A stretch of 64,000 nucleotides of DNA. It comes from Halodesulfovibrio spirochaetisodalis (GTDB lineage Bacteria > Desulfobacterota > Desulfovibrionia > Desulfovibrionales > Desulfovibrionaceae). A model generated the notes under the pieces. It was given only the letters and a program-made list of their open reading frames with translations, was not told the DNA's origin and did no database searches. Of this stretch, positions 28,542 through 37,423 are shown in pieces. Positions within the stretch are counted from its first letter, which is position 1, and every line of letters starts with the position of its first letter. The stretch lies in the NCBI RefSeq assembly GCF_001672295.1, contig NZ_JXMS01000005.1, forward strand, positions 62,001-126,000, given 5' to 3'. The translations under genes and the position numbers were made by a program.

Positions 28542-28701
28542 TCTATGTAGCAACTCTGCTTTTGATTGCCTCATTTCTATGAAGCAATCTAGCGGCGCCT
28601 GTGTTCAGCAACACCCTACGCTACGCCAGTGCACAAGCGCCGCTACTTTGCTGGGTTCAATACCAAGCCCCGCCTCCGGCACAATAAAAAAGGATTATAG
28701 C

Positions 28702-29076
28702 ATGTCTGTAATTATACGACACGGCACACACCCAAGGCTTCCTGTTTCCAACGCTGTAGAAGCAAACGGATGGCTCTATGTTACCGGCCAAGTTCCACGC
28801 GACGCAGAAGGCAACCTTCTGGCAGGAAACATGACGGAGCAAGCCCGTCTAACGCTCTCCAACCTGAAGCAAGTTATAGAAAGCGCCAACTATACAACAA
28901 AGGACATCGTACGCATCGGGGTCTGGATAGATGACCCTCGTGACTTTCCGGAATTTAATAGTGTTTTTGCAGATTTTTTTGACATTGAGCATGCACCGGC
29001 ACGTGTCACTATCCAAAGTTCCATGATGTGCGACTGTAAAGTAGAAGTAGACGCAATCGCTTACAAAGCACCGTAA
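28702..29076 (+). CDS. ridA: RidA-family enamine/imine deaminase
   Basis: 124 residues from the ATG at 28702 (AAAAAGGAT upstream); the frame is open further 5' but without a start signal. Motifs are SNAVEANGWLYVTGQVPRD, the segment VRIGVWIDDPRDFPEFN and HAPARVTIQSSM containing the Arg that binds the carboxylate of the substrate. RidA hydrolyses reactive 2-imino/enamine acids to keto acids. Its place between an amino-acid-type symporter and an amino/imino-acid dehydrogenase fits removal of the imine product. Confidence 0.88.
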   Translation: MSVIIRHGTHPRLPVSNAVEANGWLYVTGQVPRDAEGNLLAGNMTEQARLTLSNLKQVIESANYTTKDIVRIGVWIDDPRDFPEFNSVFADFFDIEHAPARVTIQSSMMCDCKVEVDAIAYKAP

Positions 29077-29241
29077 TGCACTGATGTACTTGGAAATAGA
29101 GAGACAGGCAGCAACTGCCAGTAATTTTGATTTCTCGTTTACTTACCATCTCAGGATTTGGGAACTGCACCGCAAATCTGATCTGCTGCTAAACCATATA
29201 ATAAGTAGATACGATGTTATTGCAGGAAAAAGGATCGCATA

Positions 29242-30357
29242 ATGCGACAGAATTTTGATGTGCTCATTGTGGGCGGCGGCGTTACAGGTGCTGCCGTGGG
29301 CTACGGACTTGCTAAAAAAGGCATTAGCGTCGGTGTAGTGGATGCTACACCTTCTGTTGACCGGGCTTCGCGAAGCAACATGGGACTTATCTGGTGTCAA
29401 TCTAAAGCACTTGGCAACAGAAACTATGTTGAATGGTGCTTTTCTTCTTCCAAGCTATTCAAAAGCTTAGCCAGCGAACTGAAAAAAACTTCCGGCATTG
29501 ATATTGAATACACTGAATCCGGCGGCCTTATTCCCTGTCTTGGTGAAGAAGAATTTACCAAACGCAGTGATTACCTTGATGCACTTCGCAAAGAAGCAGG
29601 CGAAAAAGGCTACCCCGGAACAATGCTGACTCGTGACGAACTTCAAGCAAAGCTTCCAAATATTACTTTTGGCACCAACGTTACAGGTGCAACATGGTGC
29701 GCAGAAGATGGCTTAGTCGAACCACTCAAACTTATGTTCGCCCTCCGGCATGGCATGGAACACCTTGGCGGAACACTTATCCCGAACACCAATGTCATCG
29801 ATATTGCCAAGACAGAATCCGGTTACCTTATCACAACTGATGATGGTGAAATTGAATGTACTCGTCTGGTACTCGCAGCTGGACTAGGCAATCGTCAGCT
29901 TGCCGGTAAATTCAACGTAACGGTGCCTGTTGTCCCAAACAAGGGTCAGGTATTTCTTACCGAACGCGTGCCAGACATCCTGCCTTCACCACTTCTTGGA
30001 ATCACACGTACACGTGGCGGTACTATCATGATCGGCTTCGAACATGAGTACGTAGGAACCGATACGTCACTTCATACAGAAAAATTTTGTCACGTAGCTA
30101 AATGGGCAACAGACATCTGGCCTGCTCTTGCAGACCTTCGCATTATCCGTACATGGAGCTGTTTGCGAGTATGGCCGAAAGATGGTTTCCCGATTTATGA
30201 CAAAATTCCGGGGCATGAAAATGCTTTCATCTTAAATGCTCATAGTGCCGTAACCCTTGCAGCCGTTCATATTGCTGAATTGCCTGACTTCATAATGGGC
30301 AAAGAGATTTGCAAAACAGCAGCTGATTTCACGCTTTCACGTTTCGACGAGAAGTAG
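29242..30357 (+). CDS. DAO-type FAD-dependent amino/imino-acid dehydrogenase subunit (HcnC/OoxB-like)
   Basis: 371 residues. The FAD-binding motif DVLIVGGGVTGAAVGYGLAK begins at residue 6, followed by the DAO-fold landmarks NMGLIWCQSK, EDGLVEPLKLMFAL and the C-terminal WPKDGFPIYDKIPG. GGATCGCATA precedes the ATG. In the HcnABC, octopine/nopaline oxidase and D-hydroxyproline dehydrogenase families this subunit carries the substrate-oxidising FAD. It is followed by genes for the ferredoxin-like and second flavoprotein subunits, so a heterotrimer is expected. The substrate is not given by the sequence. Confidence 0.85.
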   Translation: MRQNFDVLIVGGGVTGAAVGYGLAKKGISVGVVDATPSVDRASRSNMGLIWCQSKALGNRNYVEWCFSSSKLFKSLASELKKTSGIDIEYTESGGLIPCLGEEEFTKRSDYLDALRKEAGEKGYPGTMLTRDELQAKLPNITFGTNVTGATWCAEDGLVEPLKLMFALRHGMEHLGGTLIPNTNVIDIAKTESGYLITTDDGEIECTRLVLAAGLGNRQLAGKFNVTVPVVPNKGQVFLTERVPDILPSPLLGITRTRGGTIMIGFEHEYVGTDTSLHTEKFCHVAKWATDIWPALADLRIIRTWSCLRVWPKDGFPIYDKIPGHENAFILNAHSAVTLAAVHIAELPDFIMGKEICKTAADFTLSRFDEK

Positions 30358-30385
30358 CTCGCCGTAGTTTTATTTGGAGCTTTTC

Positions 30386-30679
30386 ATGTCCACAAATATA
30401 TCAACCACCTTAGATACTGTTACAATATTCTTTGAAGGCAAGTCCCTGACAGTTCCCGCTGATATTTCTGTTGCTGCAGCTGTACTCGGGCCGGGGCACG
30501 CTGGTCACACTGGGAAAAACCCAGTTATGGACGATAATCGCGCGCCAGTATGTCTCATGGGAGTCTGCTTTGAATGCATGATGGAAATTGACGGCATCCC
30601 TAATCAGCAATCCTGCCTCATCACTGTGAGAGAAGGAATGAAGGTTAAACGGCAGAACACTCTCAGGGAGAAATACTAA
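30386..30679 (+). CDS. [2Fe-2S] ferredoxin-like subunit of the dehydrogenase (HcnA-like)
   Basis: 97 residues, TTGGAG before the ATG at 30386. The Cys cluster CLMGVCFECMMEIDG plus a later Cys in NQQSCLI is the C-x4-C-x2-C...C pattern of the small subunit in HcnABC-type dehydrogenases. It would pass electrons between the two flavoprotein subunits. Its stop overlaps the next start (TAATG). Confidence 0.87.
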   Translation: MSTNISTTLDTVTIFFEGKSLTVPADISVAAAVLGPGHAGHTGKNPVMDDNRAPVCLMGVCFECMMEIDGIPNQQSCLITVREGMKVKRQNTLREKY

Positions 30680-32061
30680 TGCAGGAACAATACGACGTAC
30701 TTGTTATCGGTGCAGGGCCTGCAGGTCTTTCAGCTGCGAGCACTGCTGCTGAAAATGGTCTGGATGTTATTCTTCTTGATGAGCAAGATTCACCGGGCGG
30801 ACAAATTTATCGTTCTGTTTCCGGTAAAAAAAGTTACAGCCGCTTCCTTTCCAAAGAAGACCGTAATGACGGACTCAATCTTGTTGACCGCTTTACCAAA
30901 AGCGGGGCTGTCTATCTTCCCAAAACAACCGTCTGGGATGTATCGCACGATGGGGTATTATGCAGCAGCGATGGTGAATCAAGAGAGATCAAAGCTCAAT
31001 ACATCATGGTTGCAACCGGAGCAATGGAGCGCCCTGTACCTTTCAAAGGGTGGACCACACCTGGGGTCATGAGCGCAGGTTCAGCAGATCTTCTCTACAA
31101 AAGTTCCGGCATCGTACCGCACGGCCCTGTTGTGCTTGCGGGAAACGGCCCCCTTATTCCACTCGTTGCAAACCATCTCAATGAGTTGGGTGTTGAAATT
31201 GCAGGCATTCTAAATACAAGCCCATTCCAGAATAAACCGAAGTCAATGCTGCGTATTCCACTTGCAATTGCAGACATCCCTTTCCTTTTTAAGGGGCTCA
31301 AAATGATGGGAGCCATGTTCCTTGGCGGTGCAAAGCAGTACCATAATGTGACTGAGATAGAAGCAAAGGGAAACGGTCAACTTAATCAGGTATCTTTTGT
31401 ACATCGCGGGCAACATAAAACACTTAATGCTGCTACGCTGCTTGTTCATGAAGGAATGCTTCCGCGCACGCATATAACACGCATGCTGAACCTTGAGCAC
31501 AAGTGGGATCGCGTCCAACGCTATTGGTATGCAAAAACAGACACATTTGGTCGCTCCAGTAATAACGCTATCTATGTTGTAGGTGACGGCCAAAAAGTTC
31601 ACGGCGTGAATGCTGCAACAGCCAAAGGCGAACTTGCCGGTATTGATGTGGCACGCCGCCTGAATGTTCTCTGCGAAAGTGCTGCACAACTGCAAATTGC
31701 TCCTGTAAAGAGACGCCTCTATAAAGCTCTCGCACCACGTGGCTTTGTTGATGCCTTTTTCGCTCCCCGAAAAAACCTTTTTACGATGGTAGACGAGGTT
31801 GTAGTGTGCCGATGTGAAGGCGTAACCGCAGGCGACATCCGTCAAGCCATCAAGGAAGGATGCCACGACGTGAATGAAATCAAATTACGTACCCGATGCG
31901 GCATGGGACCATGTCAGGGACGTATGTGCGGTAGTGCGCTCGCAGAGATTACCGCTGCAACATTACAAACAGAAGTACCAAATGTTGGTGCATTACATAT
32001 TCGACCGCCAATTCGTCCGGTAACCGTTCGCGAATTGCGCGATTTTCCTAGCGCAACGTAA
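30679..32061 (+). CDS. FAD/NAD(P)-dependent oxidoreductase subunit with BFD-like [2Fe-2S] domain (HcnB-like)
   Basis: 460 residues. A Rossmann motif DVLVIGAGPAGLSAASTAAE starts the protein, with DEQDSPGGQIYR and ATGAMERPVPFKGWTTPGV as in HcnB/OoxA/SoxA-type subunits. The C-terminal part has the Cys pattern VVCRCEGVT...RCGMGPCQGRMC of a bacterioferredoxin-associated [2Fe-2S] domain (about 375-425). It overlaps the previous gene by one base, which indicates translational coupling. Probable electron exit route of the amino/imino-acid dehydrogenase. Confidence 0.87.
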   Translation: MQEQYDVLVIGAGPAGLSAASTAAENGLDVILLDEQDSPGGQIYRSVSGKKSYSRFLSKEDRNDGLNLVDRFTKSGAVYLPKTTVWDVSHDGVLCSSDGESREIKAQYIMVATGAMERPVPFKGWTTPGVMSAGSADLLYKSSGIVPHGPVVLAGNGPLIPLVANHLNELGVEIAGILNTSPFQNKPKSMLRIPLAIADIPFLFKGLKMMGAMFLGGAKQYHNVTEIEAKGNGQLNQVSFVHRGQHKTLNAATLLVHEGMLPRTHITRMLNLEHKWDRVQRYWYAKTDTFGRSSNNAIYVVGDGQKVHGVNAATAKGELAGIDVARRLNVLCESAAQLQIAPVKRRLYKALAPRGFVDAFFAPRKNLFTMVDEVVVCRCEGVTAGDIRQAIKEGCHDVNEIKLRTRCGMGPCQGRMCGSALAEITAATLQTEVPNVGALHIRPPIRPVTVRELRDFPSAT

Positions 32062-32569
32062 CCGCGAGGATCTCCATAGATTATCAGAAACTTTTCGATA
32101 CTCCACCATATTTGCAGCGAATTAGTGGCTCCTCTATAGACCTCATGAAGACAACCGGCGCAATCTTTTCGCTGCATTCCGAAATAGTTTCGGATAACGG
32201 TTACAAAGCCAAGGGCACATGGAGTGATTCTTCCGCAAAACCGGCACGAGCGCTTTAGAAGCTTCGTGTCGGTCACTCCTTTACTACATTACCATTCATT
32301 ATTAACTGTACACGCGATGCTAAGGCAACACTCGACTCTGTTCTTTTAAGTAGACAACATATTTCTGGTATCCTAGCATCTAATACTAACAACAAGTTGG
32401 AATAGCTAAAGCGAAACAATTCGCTAAGCAACTTCTGGTTGAAGCTTGCGACAGAACAACCAGCATACTTTTACCGGAAAACACAGCAAGCGCATTCAGG
32501 GTCTGTGTTTTTCGCAGGCAGTAGTTTTGTAATTCGATCTCTACTGCTTACCTTTGCAAGGAAGAAAAC
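32062..32569. other. 508-bp intergenic region with two hairpins
   Basis: A hairpin with outer arms AAGTTG (32394-32399) and CAACTT (32429-32434) and inner arms AGCGAA/TTCGCT is followed at once by CTGGTT...AACCAG. They lie 130 bp before the NTF2-like gene and could be its leader or a small RNA. A Cys-containing minus-strand ORF (31914-32276) has no supporting signals. Confidence 0.35.
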
Positions 32570-32947
32570 ATGCAAGCTGAAATCAAAGAAATTATCGACT
32601 TTTTAGAAACGTACTTCATCATGTTATATGAAGGTGATGCAGAAACCATGGAAAAAGTTTTCCATGAAGGTGCACACATTTCTTTTGTAGATAACGGTGA
32701 AGTAACCATTGCTGGTCGTGACGTGCTCAAACAGCGTATCGCCAGCCGTACTTCCTCCAAGGAAGCCGGTGTAGCACGCGAAGACAACATTCTTTCTATT
32801 GATTTTATCAATGAAAACTACGCAATGGTTAAAGTGAACCTTGTTATTGTTGACCGTCTCTTTACCGATTACCTTTCCCTCATCAAGAATGATGGAAAAT
32901 GGATTATTGTTTCCAAAACATTCTATTCCGAGCCGCTTGCTAAGTAA
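32570..32947 (+). CDS. NTF2-like/SnoaL-type small protein
   Basis: 125 residues with the alpha+beta cone fold pattern: an N-terminal helix (IIDFLETYFIMLYEGDAETM), then strands ending WIIVSKTFYSEP. Such proteins (nuclear transport factor 2-like, lumazine-binding-like) have diverse or unknown roles. GCAAGGAAG precedes the ATG. It is monocistronic, with a terminator at 33046-33078. Confidence 0.7.
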   Translation: MQAEIKEIIDFLETYFIMLYEGDAETMEKVFHEGAHISFVDNGEVTIAGRDVLKQRIASRTSSKEAGVAREDNILSIDFINENYAMVKVNLVIVDRLFTDYLSLIKNDGKWIIVSKTFYSEPLAK

Positions 32948-33045
32948 GCAGACAGCAAGGACAAATTTGTTTCTGACGTAAGAGCCGTTATCAACTCTTA
33001 CAAATTCTGTTCTGTCGCAATATTCAGCCGGAACATACGGCATCA

Positions 33046-33078
33046 AAAAAGGTGGAGTAATTAATACTCCACCTTTTT
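33046..33078. terminator. Bidirectional terminator
   Basis: AAAAAGGTGGAGT (33046-33058) and ACTCCACCTTTTT (33066-33078) pair around AATTAAT, with A- and T-tracts at the ends. Confidence 0.9.
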
Positions 33079-33256
33079 CAGGTTGATAATAATCTCACAA
33101 CTGCGCGCAACACTTCAAAAAAGCAGACACGCCAGATGTCGTAGCTGCGTCGTCCCCAACTGCTTTGTATTCCTTTCACGGCGTAAATGTATTCAAGGAA
33201 GGTAAGGGACTATCACCAGCCTCTTTTTTCGTGGTTGATATCAAACCAGCATGGTC

Positions 33257-34423
33257 TTACTTGGCACAGCAATACTGTTTCCATGCCTGTGCTACAATCA
33301 ATGTGGCAAGAACAGCCCGTTCAGGAACAGTGCTGGTGACAAGGTATTCATCTACAGAATGCAACTTGCCGCCGATAGGTCCGATGCCGTCAATCACAGG
33401 TATGCCTGTCTGGGAAATAAAGTTTGCATCTGACCCACCGCCACATTGCGCGCACTGAATATCAAAGCCGTGCTCCTGCCCAATTTCTTTGATCATGTCA
33501 TAGAGTCCGAGAATAGCATCATTCGTTACCATGGATGGTCGCGCTGTGATGGTTCGAACAGTACATGTTGTTCCGCAGCAAAAAGGATTCGCGGCAAGTT
33601 CCTGAACTGTCTGCCAGACGGTGTCTCCGCACTCCTTTTGTGTATACCGGAACTCGACAATAGCCCGTGCCTTTTCAGCGACAGTATTAGCACCTATGCC
33701 GCCCTCAATTTTACCGACATTCACGCTGGTTCCCTGCGAAAGATCATTCAATGCTTCATACGCCTGAACCTGATGGGCGAGTTCAAGGATAGCACTTGCT
33801 TTGTCGTCTCCGGCACTACCAGCATGACACGCCTTTCCGGTTACTTCCAGCTCAAAGGTCATACGGCCTTTTCTACCAATAACCAGCTCTCCGCCCGCTT
33901 TCGTGGATTCAAGAACAAACGCCACAAAGCTGTTACGTGCTTCCTGCAAAATCAGCTCAGAAGAATTTGTCGAACCGGTCTCTTCATCTGAATTGCAGAT
34001 GAAAGCAATGGACATATCCTGCAGCAAGCCAAGGGTATCCAGAGCCTTCAGCACATAAACCCCTTCAACAAGCCCGCACTTCATATCGGCAACGCCCGGG
34101 CCGTAAAAATTGGTTTCATCGCGCGTGAATTCAGTAAATCCAAGTTCCGGAGGGAATACGGTATCCATATGCCCGCACATAAGAATTCCTTTTACTCCAT
34201 TTCTGTGCAGCTGCGTCTCGATGACAAGGTTATCGCCCACATTATCGCGCTTTTCCCTGCGCACATGCAGCCCCATTTTTTCACATTCTCTTTGAATAAC
34301 ATCAGCAACCGCATCAACACCGGACTTATTGCCTGTATAACTGTTTATAGAGACAAGTTCTTTCAGCAGCGAAACCATTTCCTGTTCGTGTTCAGCAATG
34401 AACGATTGTACTTTCTTAATCAC
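33257..34423 (-). CDS. M20-family metallopeptidase (carboxypeptidase G2/ArgE-like)
   Basis: 388 residues. Zinc ligands are visible in CGHMDTVFP, GPGVADMKCG and NSDEETGS (with the catalytic Glu), and the dimerisation domain begins with RKGRMTFELEVTGKACHAG. No signal peptide is present, so it is cytoplasmic, where M20 enzymes hydrolyse N-acyl or small peptide bonds. It diverges from a peptide ABC transporter operon, which suggests processing of imported peptides. Confidence 0.87.
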   Translation of the reverse strand: MIKKVQSFIAEHEQEMVSLLKELVSINSYTGNKSGVDAVADVIQRECEKMGLHVRREKRDNVGDNLVIETQLHRNGVKGILMCGHMDTVFPPELGFTEFTRDETNFYGPGVADMKCGLVEGVYVLKALDTLGLLQDMSIAFICNSDEETGSTNSSELILQEARNSFVAFVLESTKAGGELVIGRKGRMTFELEVTGKACHAGSAGDDKASAILELAHQVQAYEALNDLSQGTSVNVGKIEGGIGANTVAEKARAIVEFRYTQKECGDTVWQTVQELAANPFCCGTTCTVRTITARPSMVTNDAILGLYDMIKEIGQEHGFDIQCAQCGGGSDANFISQTGIPVIDGIGPIGGKLHSVDEYLVTSTVPERAVLATLIVAQAWKQYCCAK

Positions 34424-34536
34424 GTCGAATACCTTACTTTTTTGTAATTTTCAGCAAGACAGATATTGCTTTTTTATGTATTAGGGTCTGGCAGGCATGA
34501 AATACAAAGCGCCTAACAGCGCCGACTTATGCGGTT

Positions 34537-34568
34537 TTTTGAGAGTTTCTTGATTCTCAAAATTTTTT
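34537..34568 (+). terminator. Terminator-like hairpin in the dppA leader
   Basis: TTTTGAGA (34537-34544) and TCTCAAAA (34555-34562) pair and TTTTTT follows. It lies 50 bp before the binding-protein gene, so it could act as an attenuator; the stem is AT-rich and modest. Confidence 0.4.
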
Positions 34569-34618
34569 CCCGTATGGTCACTTGTTTTTGAGTGAGACTA
34601 ACAAGCAAGGAGAGATTT

Positions 34619-36190
34619 ATGCGTAATAAATTTATGGCTCTTGTCACCGTCTGTATGCTTCTGCTCGTATGCGCCGCGGGTGCATCAGCTGAGACGCTGA
34701 CTATTGGTCTGAAAGGTGAACCTACCTCTCTTGATCCCCATTTCCATAACGTGAATGCAAACAACGAACAGGCTATTTATGTTTTTGACAAGCTCATCCG
34801 TCAGGATTCACGTCAGAACCTCATGCCGGGACTCGCTGTTTCCTGGATTCCTGTAAGCGATAATGTTTGGGAATTTGAACTCCGTAAAGGTGTTACATTC
34901 CATGACGGCTCCCCATTTACCGCTGAAGACGTAAAGTTCACTATCGAACGTATTCCAACTGTACCTAACAGCCCGTCTTCTTTCACCGGTATGGTCAGCG
35001 CTATCAAAAAAATTGAAATTGTTGACCCGCACACCATCCGTTTCCACACAGAGGGCCCTGCACCGCTCTTGCCACGTAACATGGCGACTTTTAACGTAGT
35101 ATCTAAAAAATACGGCAAAGGTGCAAGCACTGCTGACTTCAACTCCGGAAAAGCTGCTATCGGTACCGGCCCATACAAGCTGGTGGAATGGAAGCGTGGT
35201 GATCACATTACCTACAAGCGCAACGATAACTACTGGGGTGTGAAACAGCCTTGGGAAACTATTATTGCCAAGCCTATTACAAATGACGGCACCCGTGTAG
35301 CTGCTCTTAAGTCCGGCGATGTTGACATTATCAACTTCGTACCGCCTGCAGACGTGGCTCACCTGTCCAAGGATTCTAAGCTTACGCTTTCCAAGTCTCC
35401 TTCCACACGTCTTATCTACCTGCACCTTGATTCTGACCGTAATGACACCCCTATGGTGACTGACAACAACGGTAAAAAAATCAAAAACCCAATGAAAGAC
35501 GTACGCGTACGTAAAGCAATTTCTAAAGCAATCAACCGTAAAGCAATTGCTGCCCGCATCATGGACGGCCTTGCTGTTCCTGCAGCACAGATGCTTCCTG
35601 AAGGTTACGAAGGCACCAGTAAAACACTGAAGCCTGAAGCATACGACCCTAAAGGCGCCAAGGCTCTGCTTGCTGAAGCAGGCTACCCTGATGGATTCAA
35701 AATTACTATCCACGGCCCGAACGACCGTTACGTAAACGACGGCGACATTGCACAGGCTGTTGCACAGATGCTCACAAAAGTTGGCATTAAAACAGAAGTA
35801 AACACCATGCCTAAGAGCGTTTACTTCGGCAAAGCTTCTGCTCTGGAATTCAGCCTCATGCTCGTTGGCTGGGCAACTGACACCGGTGAACACTCCAACT
35901 GTCTCGGTGCTCTGCTCCACACTTACGACAAAGATAAAGGTTTCGGCTCTGCAAACCGCGGTCGTTACTCCAACCCGAAAGTAGACAAGCTGCTCGAACA
36001 GGCTCTTGTTACTGTTGACCCTGCCAGACACAATGCTCTGCTTGTTGAAGCAGTTGAGACTGGTATGAACGACATCGGTATCGTGCCTATCCACTATCAG
36101 GTAAACGTGTGGGCAATGAAAAAAGGTCTCGACTACAATGGTCGTACCGACGGCTACACCCTTCCGCGCGAAGTAAGTGAAACCAAATAA
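34619..36190 (+). CDS. Peptide ABC transporter substrate-binding protein (SBP family 5)
   Basis: 523 residues from the ATG at 34619 (AAGGAGAG upstream). Signal peptide MRNKFMALVTVCMLLLVCAA, cleavage after about ASA at 24. Family 5 landmarks are LTIGLKGEPTSLDPHFHN, WEFELRKGVTFHDGSPFTAEDVK split over residues 80-105, and GTGPYKLVEWKRGD. It captures di- or oligopeptides, or nickel or glutathione in relatives, in the periplasm. Codon use is biased, indicating strong expression. It is the first gene of a five-gene operon. Confidence 0.9.
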   Translation: MRNKFMALVTVCMLLLVCAAGASAETLTIGLKGEPTSLDPHFHNVNANNEQAIYVFDKLIRQDSRQNLMPGLAVSWIPVSDNVWEFELRKGVTFHDGSPFTAEDVKFTIERIPTVPNSPSSFTGMVSAIKKIEIVDPHTIRFHTEGPAPLLPRNMATFNVVSKKYGKGASTADFNSGKAAIGTGPYKLVEWKRGDHITYKRNDNYWGVKQPWETIIAKPITNDGTRVAALKSGDVDIINFVPPADVAHLSKDSKLTLSKSPSTRLIYLHLDSDRNDTPMVTDNNGKKIKNPMKDVRVRKAISKAINRKAIAARIMDGLAVPAAQMLPEGYEGTSKTLKPEAYDPKGAKALLAEAGYPDGFKITIHGPNDRYVNDGDIAQAVAQMLTKVGIKTEVNTMPKSVYFGKASALEFSLMLVGWATDTGEHSNCLGALLHTYDKDKGFGSANRGRYSNPKVDKLLEQALVTVDPARHNALLVEAVETGMNDIGIVPIHYQVNVWAMKKGLDYNGRTDGYTLPREVSETK

Positions 36191-36360
36191 CATAACCAGA
36201 ACATAATGCTGCGGTTCTGCTGCCGCATACAAACGACATCCGTGCCCCTGACCGGACAACGCCTCCGATTCAGGATAATGCAGACAAAACAGTGTTCAGC
36301 CTTTTCGTCTGGATACCCAAGAATGCACTGCGCGGCATGCCATGTTTAATGACTACACCT

Positions 36361-36395
36361 GAAGGGGCGTGAACATCACGCCCCTTCAGCCTGTT
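36361..36395 (+). terminator. Hairpin between binding-protein and permease genes
   Basis: GAAGGGGCGTG (36361-36371) and CACGCCCCTTC (36377-36387) pair around AACAT, followed by AGCCTGTTTTTT. As an intercistronic partial terminator it would make binding protein exceed permease. Confidence 0.75.
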
Positions 36396-36432
36396 TTTTA
36401 CCCCTTTTGGCTTTTTTGGAGCGTCATCCTTT

Positions 36433-37407
36433 ATGCTCGCTTTCCTCATACGTCGCATTTCGCAGAGCGCTGTCGTTCTGCTTGTCATGTCCCTGCTGGT
36501 ATTCGTGGGAGTATTCTACATCGGTAACCCTATCGATATCTTAATCGCACCGGATGCAACTCCGGCAGAATACGCCCGTGCAGTTCACGAGCTGGGACTG
36601 GATAAACCACTGTGGGAACAGTACACCATCTTTTTAAAAGGTGCGCTGCACGGTGATTTCGGCAACTCTTTTGTGTACAACGAACCAGCTCTCAAGGTTA
36701 TTCTTGATCGCCTTCCTGCCACACTGGAACTCGCCTTTACTGCTATGTTTATTGCTGTAATTTTCGGTATTCCACTCGGTATGGTTGCCGGTATGAAAGC
36801 AAACAACTGGATTGGTCGAAACATTATGCGTTTCTCCATTCTCGGTTTCAGTCTCCCTACATTCTGGGTGGGGCTTATGCTTATCATCATATTCTCAGTA
36901 CAGCTTAACTGGCTGCCCTCGGGGGGGCGCGGCGAAACAGTCATGCTTCTCGGCATACCTGTCAGCTTCCTTACCTTAAGTGGCCTTGCGCATCTTATTT
37001 TGCCGGCTACAAACCTCGCCCTGTTCAAAACGTCTCTTGCAATCCGCCTTACCCGCGCCGGTGTGCAGGAAAACATGCAGATGGACTATGTTAAGTTTGC
37101 CCGCGCAAAAGGCTTGTCCGAAACACGGGTTATCGGTCTGCACGTTATGAAAAACATTATGATCCCTGTTATCACGGTTCTCGGAATGGAGTTCGGTAGC
37201 CTTATCGCTTTTGCAGTAGTTACCGAAACCATCTTTGCATGGCCGGGAATGGGTAAACTGGTCATCGATTCCATCGGCGTACTTGATCGCCCGATTATTG
37301 TTGCCTACCTGCTCATTACCGTAACAATGTTCATCATCATCAATCTGGTTGTGGACATTCTCTACTCCATTCTTGACCCTCGCGTCCGCCTCGGTCAGGA
37401 ACGATAA
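36433..37407 (+). CDS. Peptide ABC transporter permease, DppB-like
   Basis: 324 residues with six transmembrane helices. The first, LIRRISQSAVVLLVMSLLVF, and the EAA-loop region FARAKGLSETRVIGLHVMKN near residue 220 are those of DppB/OppB permeases. It lies 17 bp upstream of the DppC gene. Confidence 0.92.
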   Translation: MLAFLIRRISQSAVVLLVMSLLVFVGVFYIGNPIDILIAPDATPAEYARAVHELGLDKPLWEQYTIFLKGALHGDFGNSFVYNEPALKVILDRLPATLELAFTAMFIAVIFGIPLGMVAGMKANNWIGRNIMRFSILGFSLPTFWVGLMLIIIFSVQLNWLPSGGRGETVMLLGIPVSFLTLSGLAHLILPATNLALFKTSLAIRLTRAGVQENMQMDYVKFARAKGLSETRVIGLHVMKNIMIPVITVLGMEFGSLIAFAVVTETIFAWPGMGKLVIDSIGVLDRPIIVAYLLITVTMFIIINLVVDILYSILDPRVRLGQER

Positions 37408-37423
37408 CCGCAAGGACTCTGAT

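Noticed and set aside
31914-32276. Cys-containing 120-residue minus-strand gene
   Set aside because: Half of it overlaps the HcnB-like gene, no ribosome-binding site is seen and no family is recognised.
34808-36259. Minus-strand 483-residue frame opposite the peptide-binding protein gene
   Set aside because: Shadow; the plus strand carries a clear signal peptide and SBP family 5 motifs.
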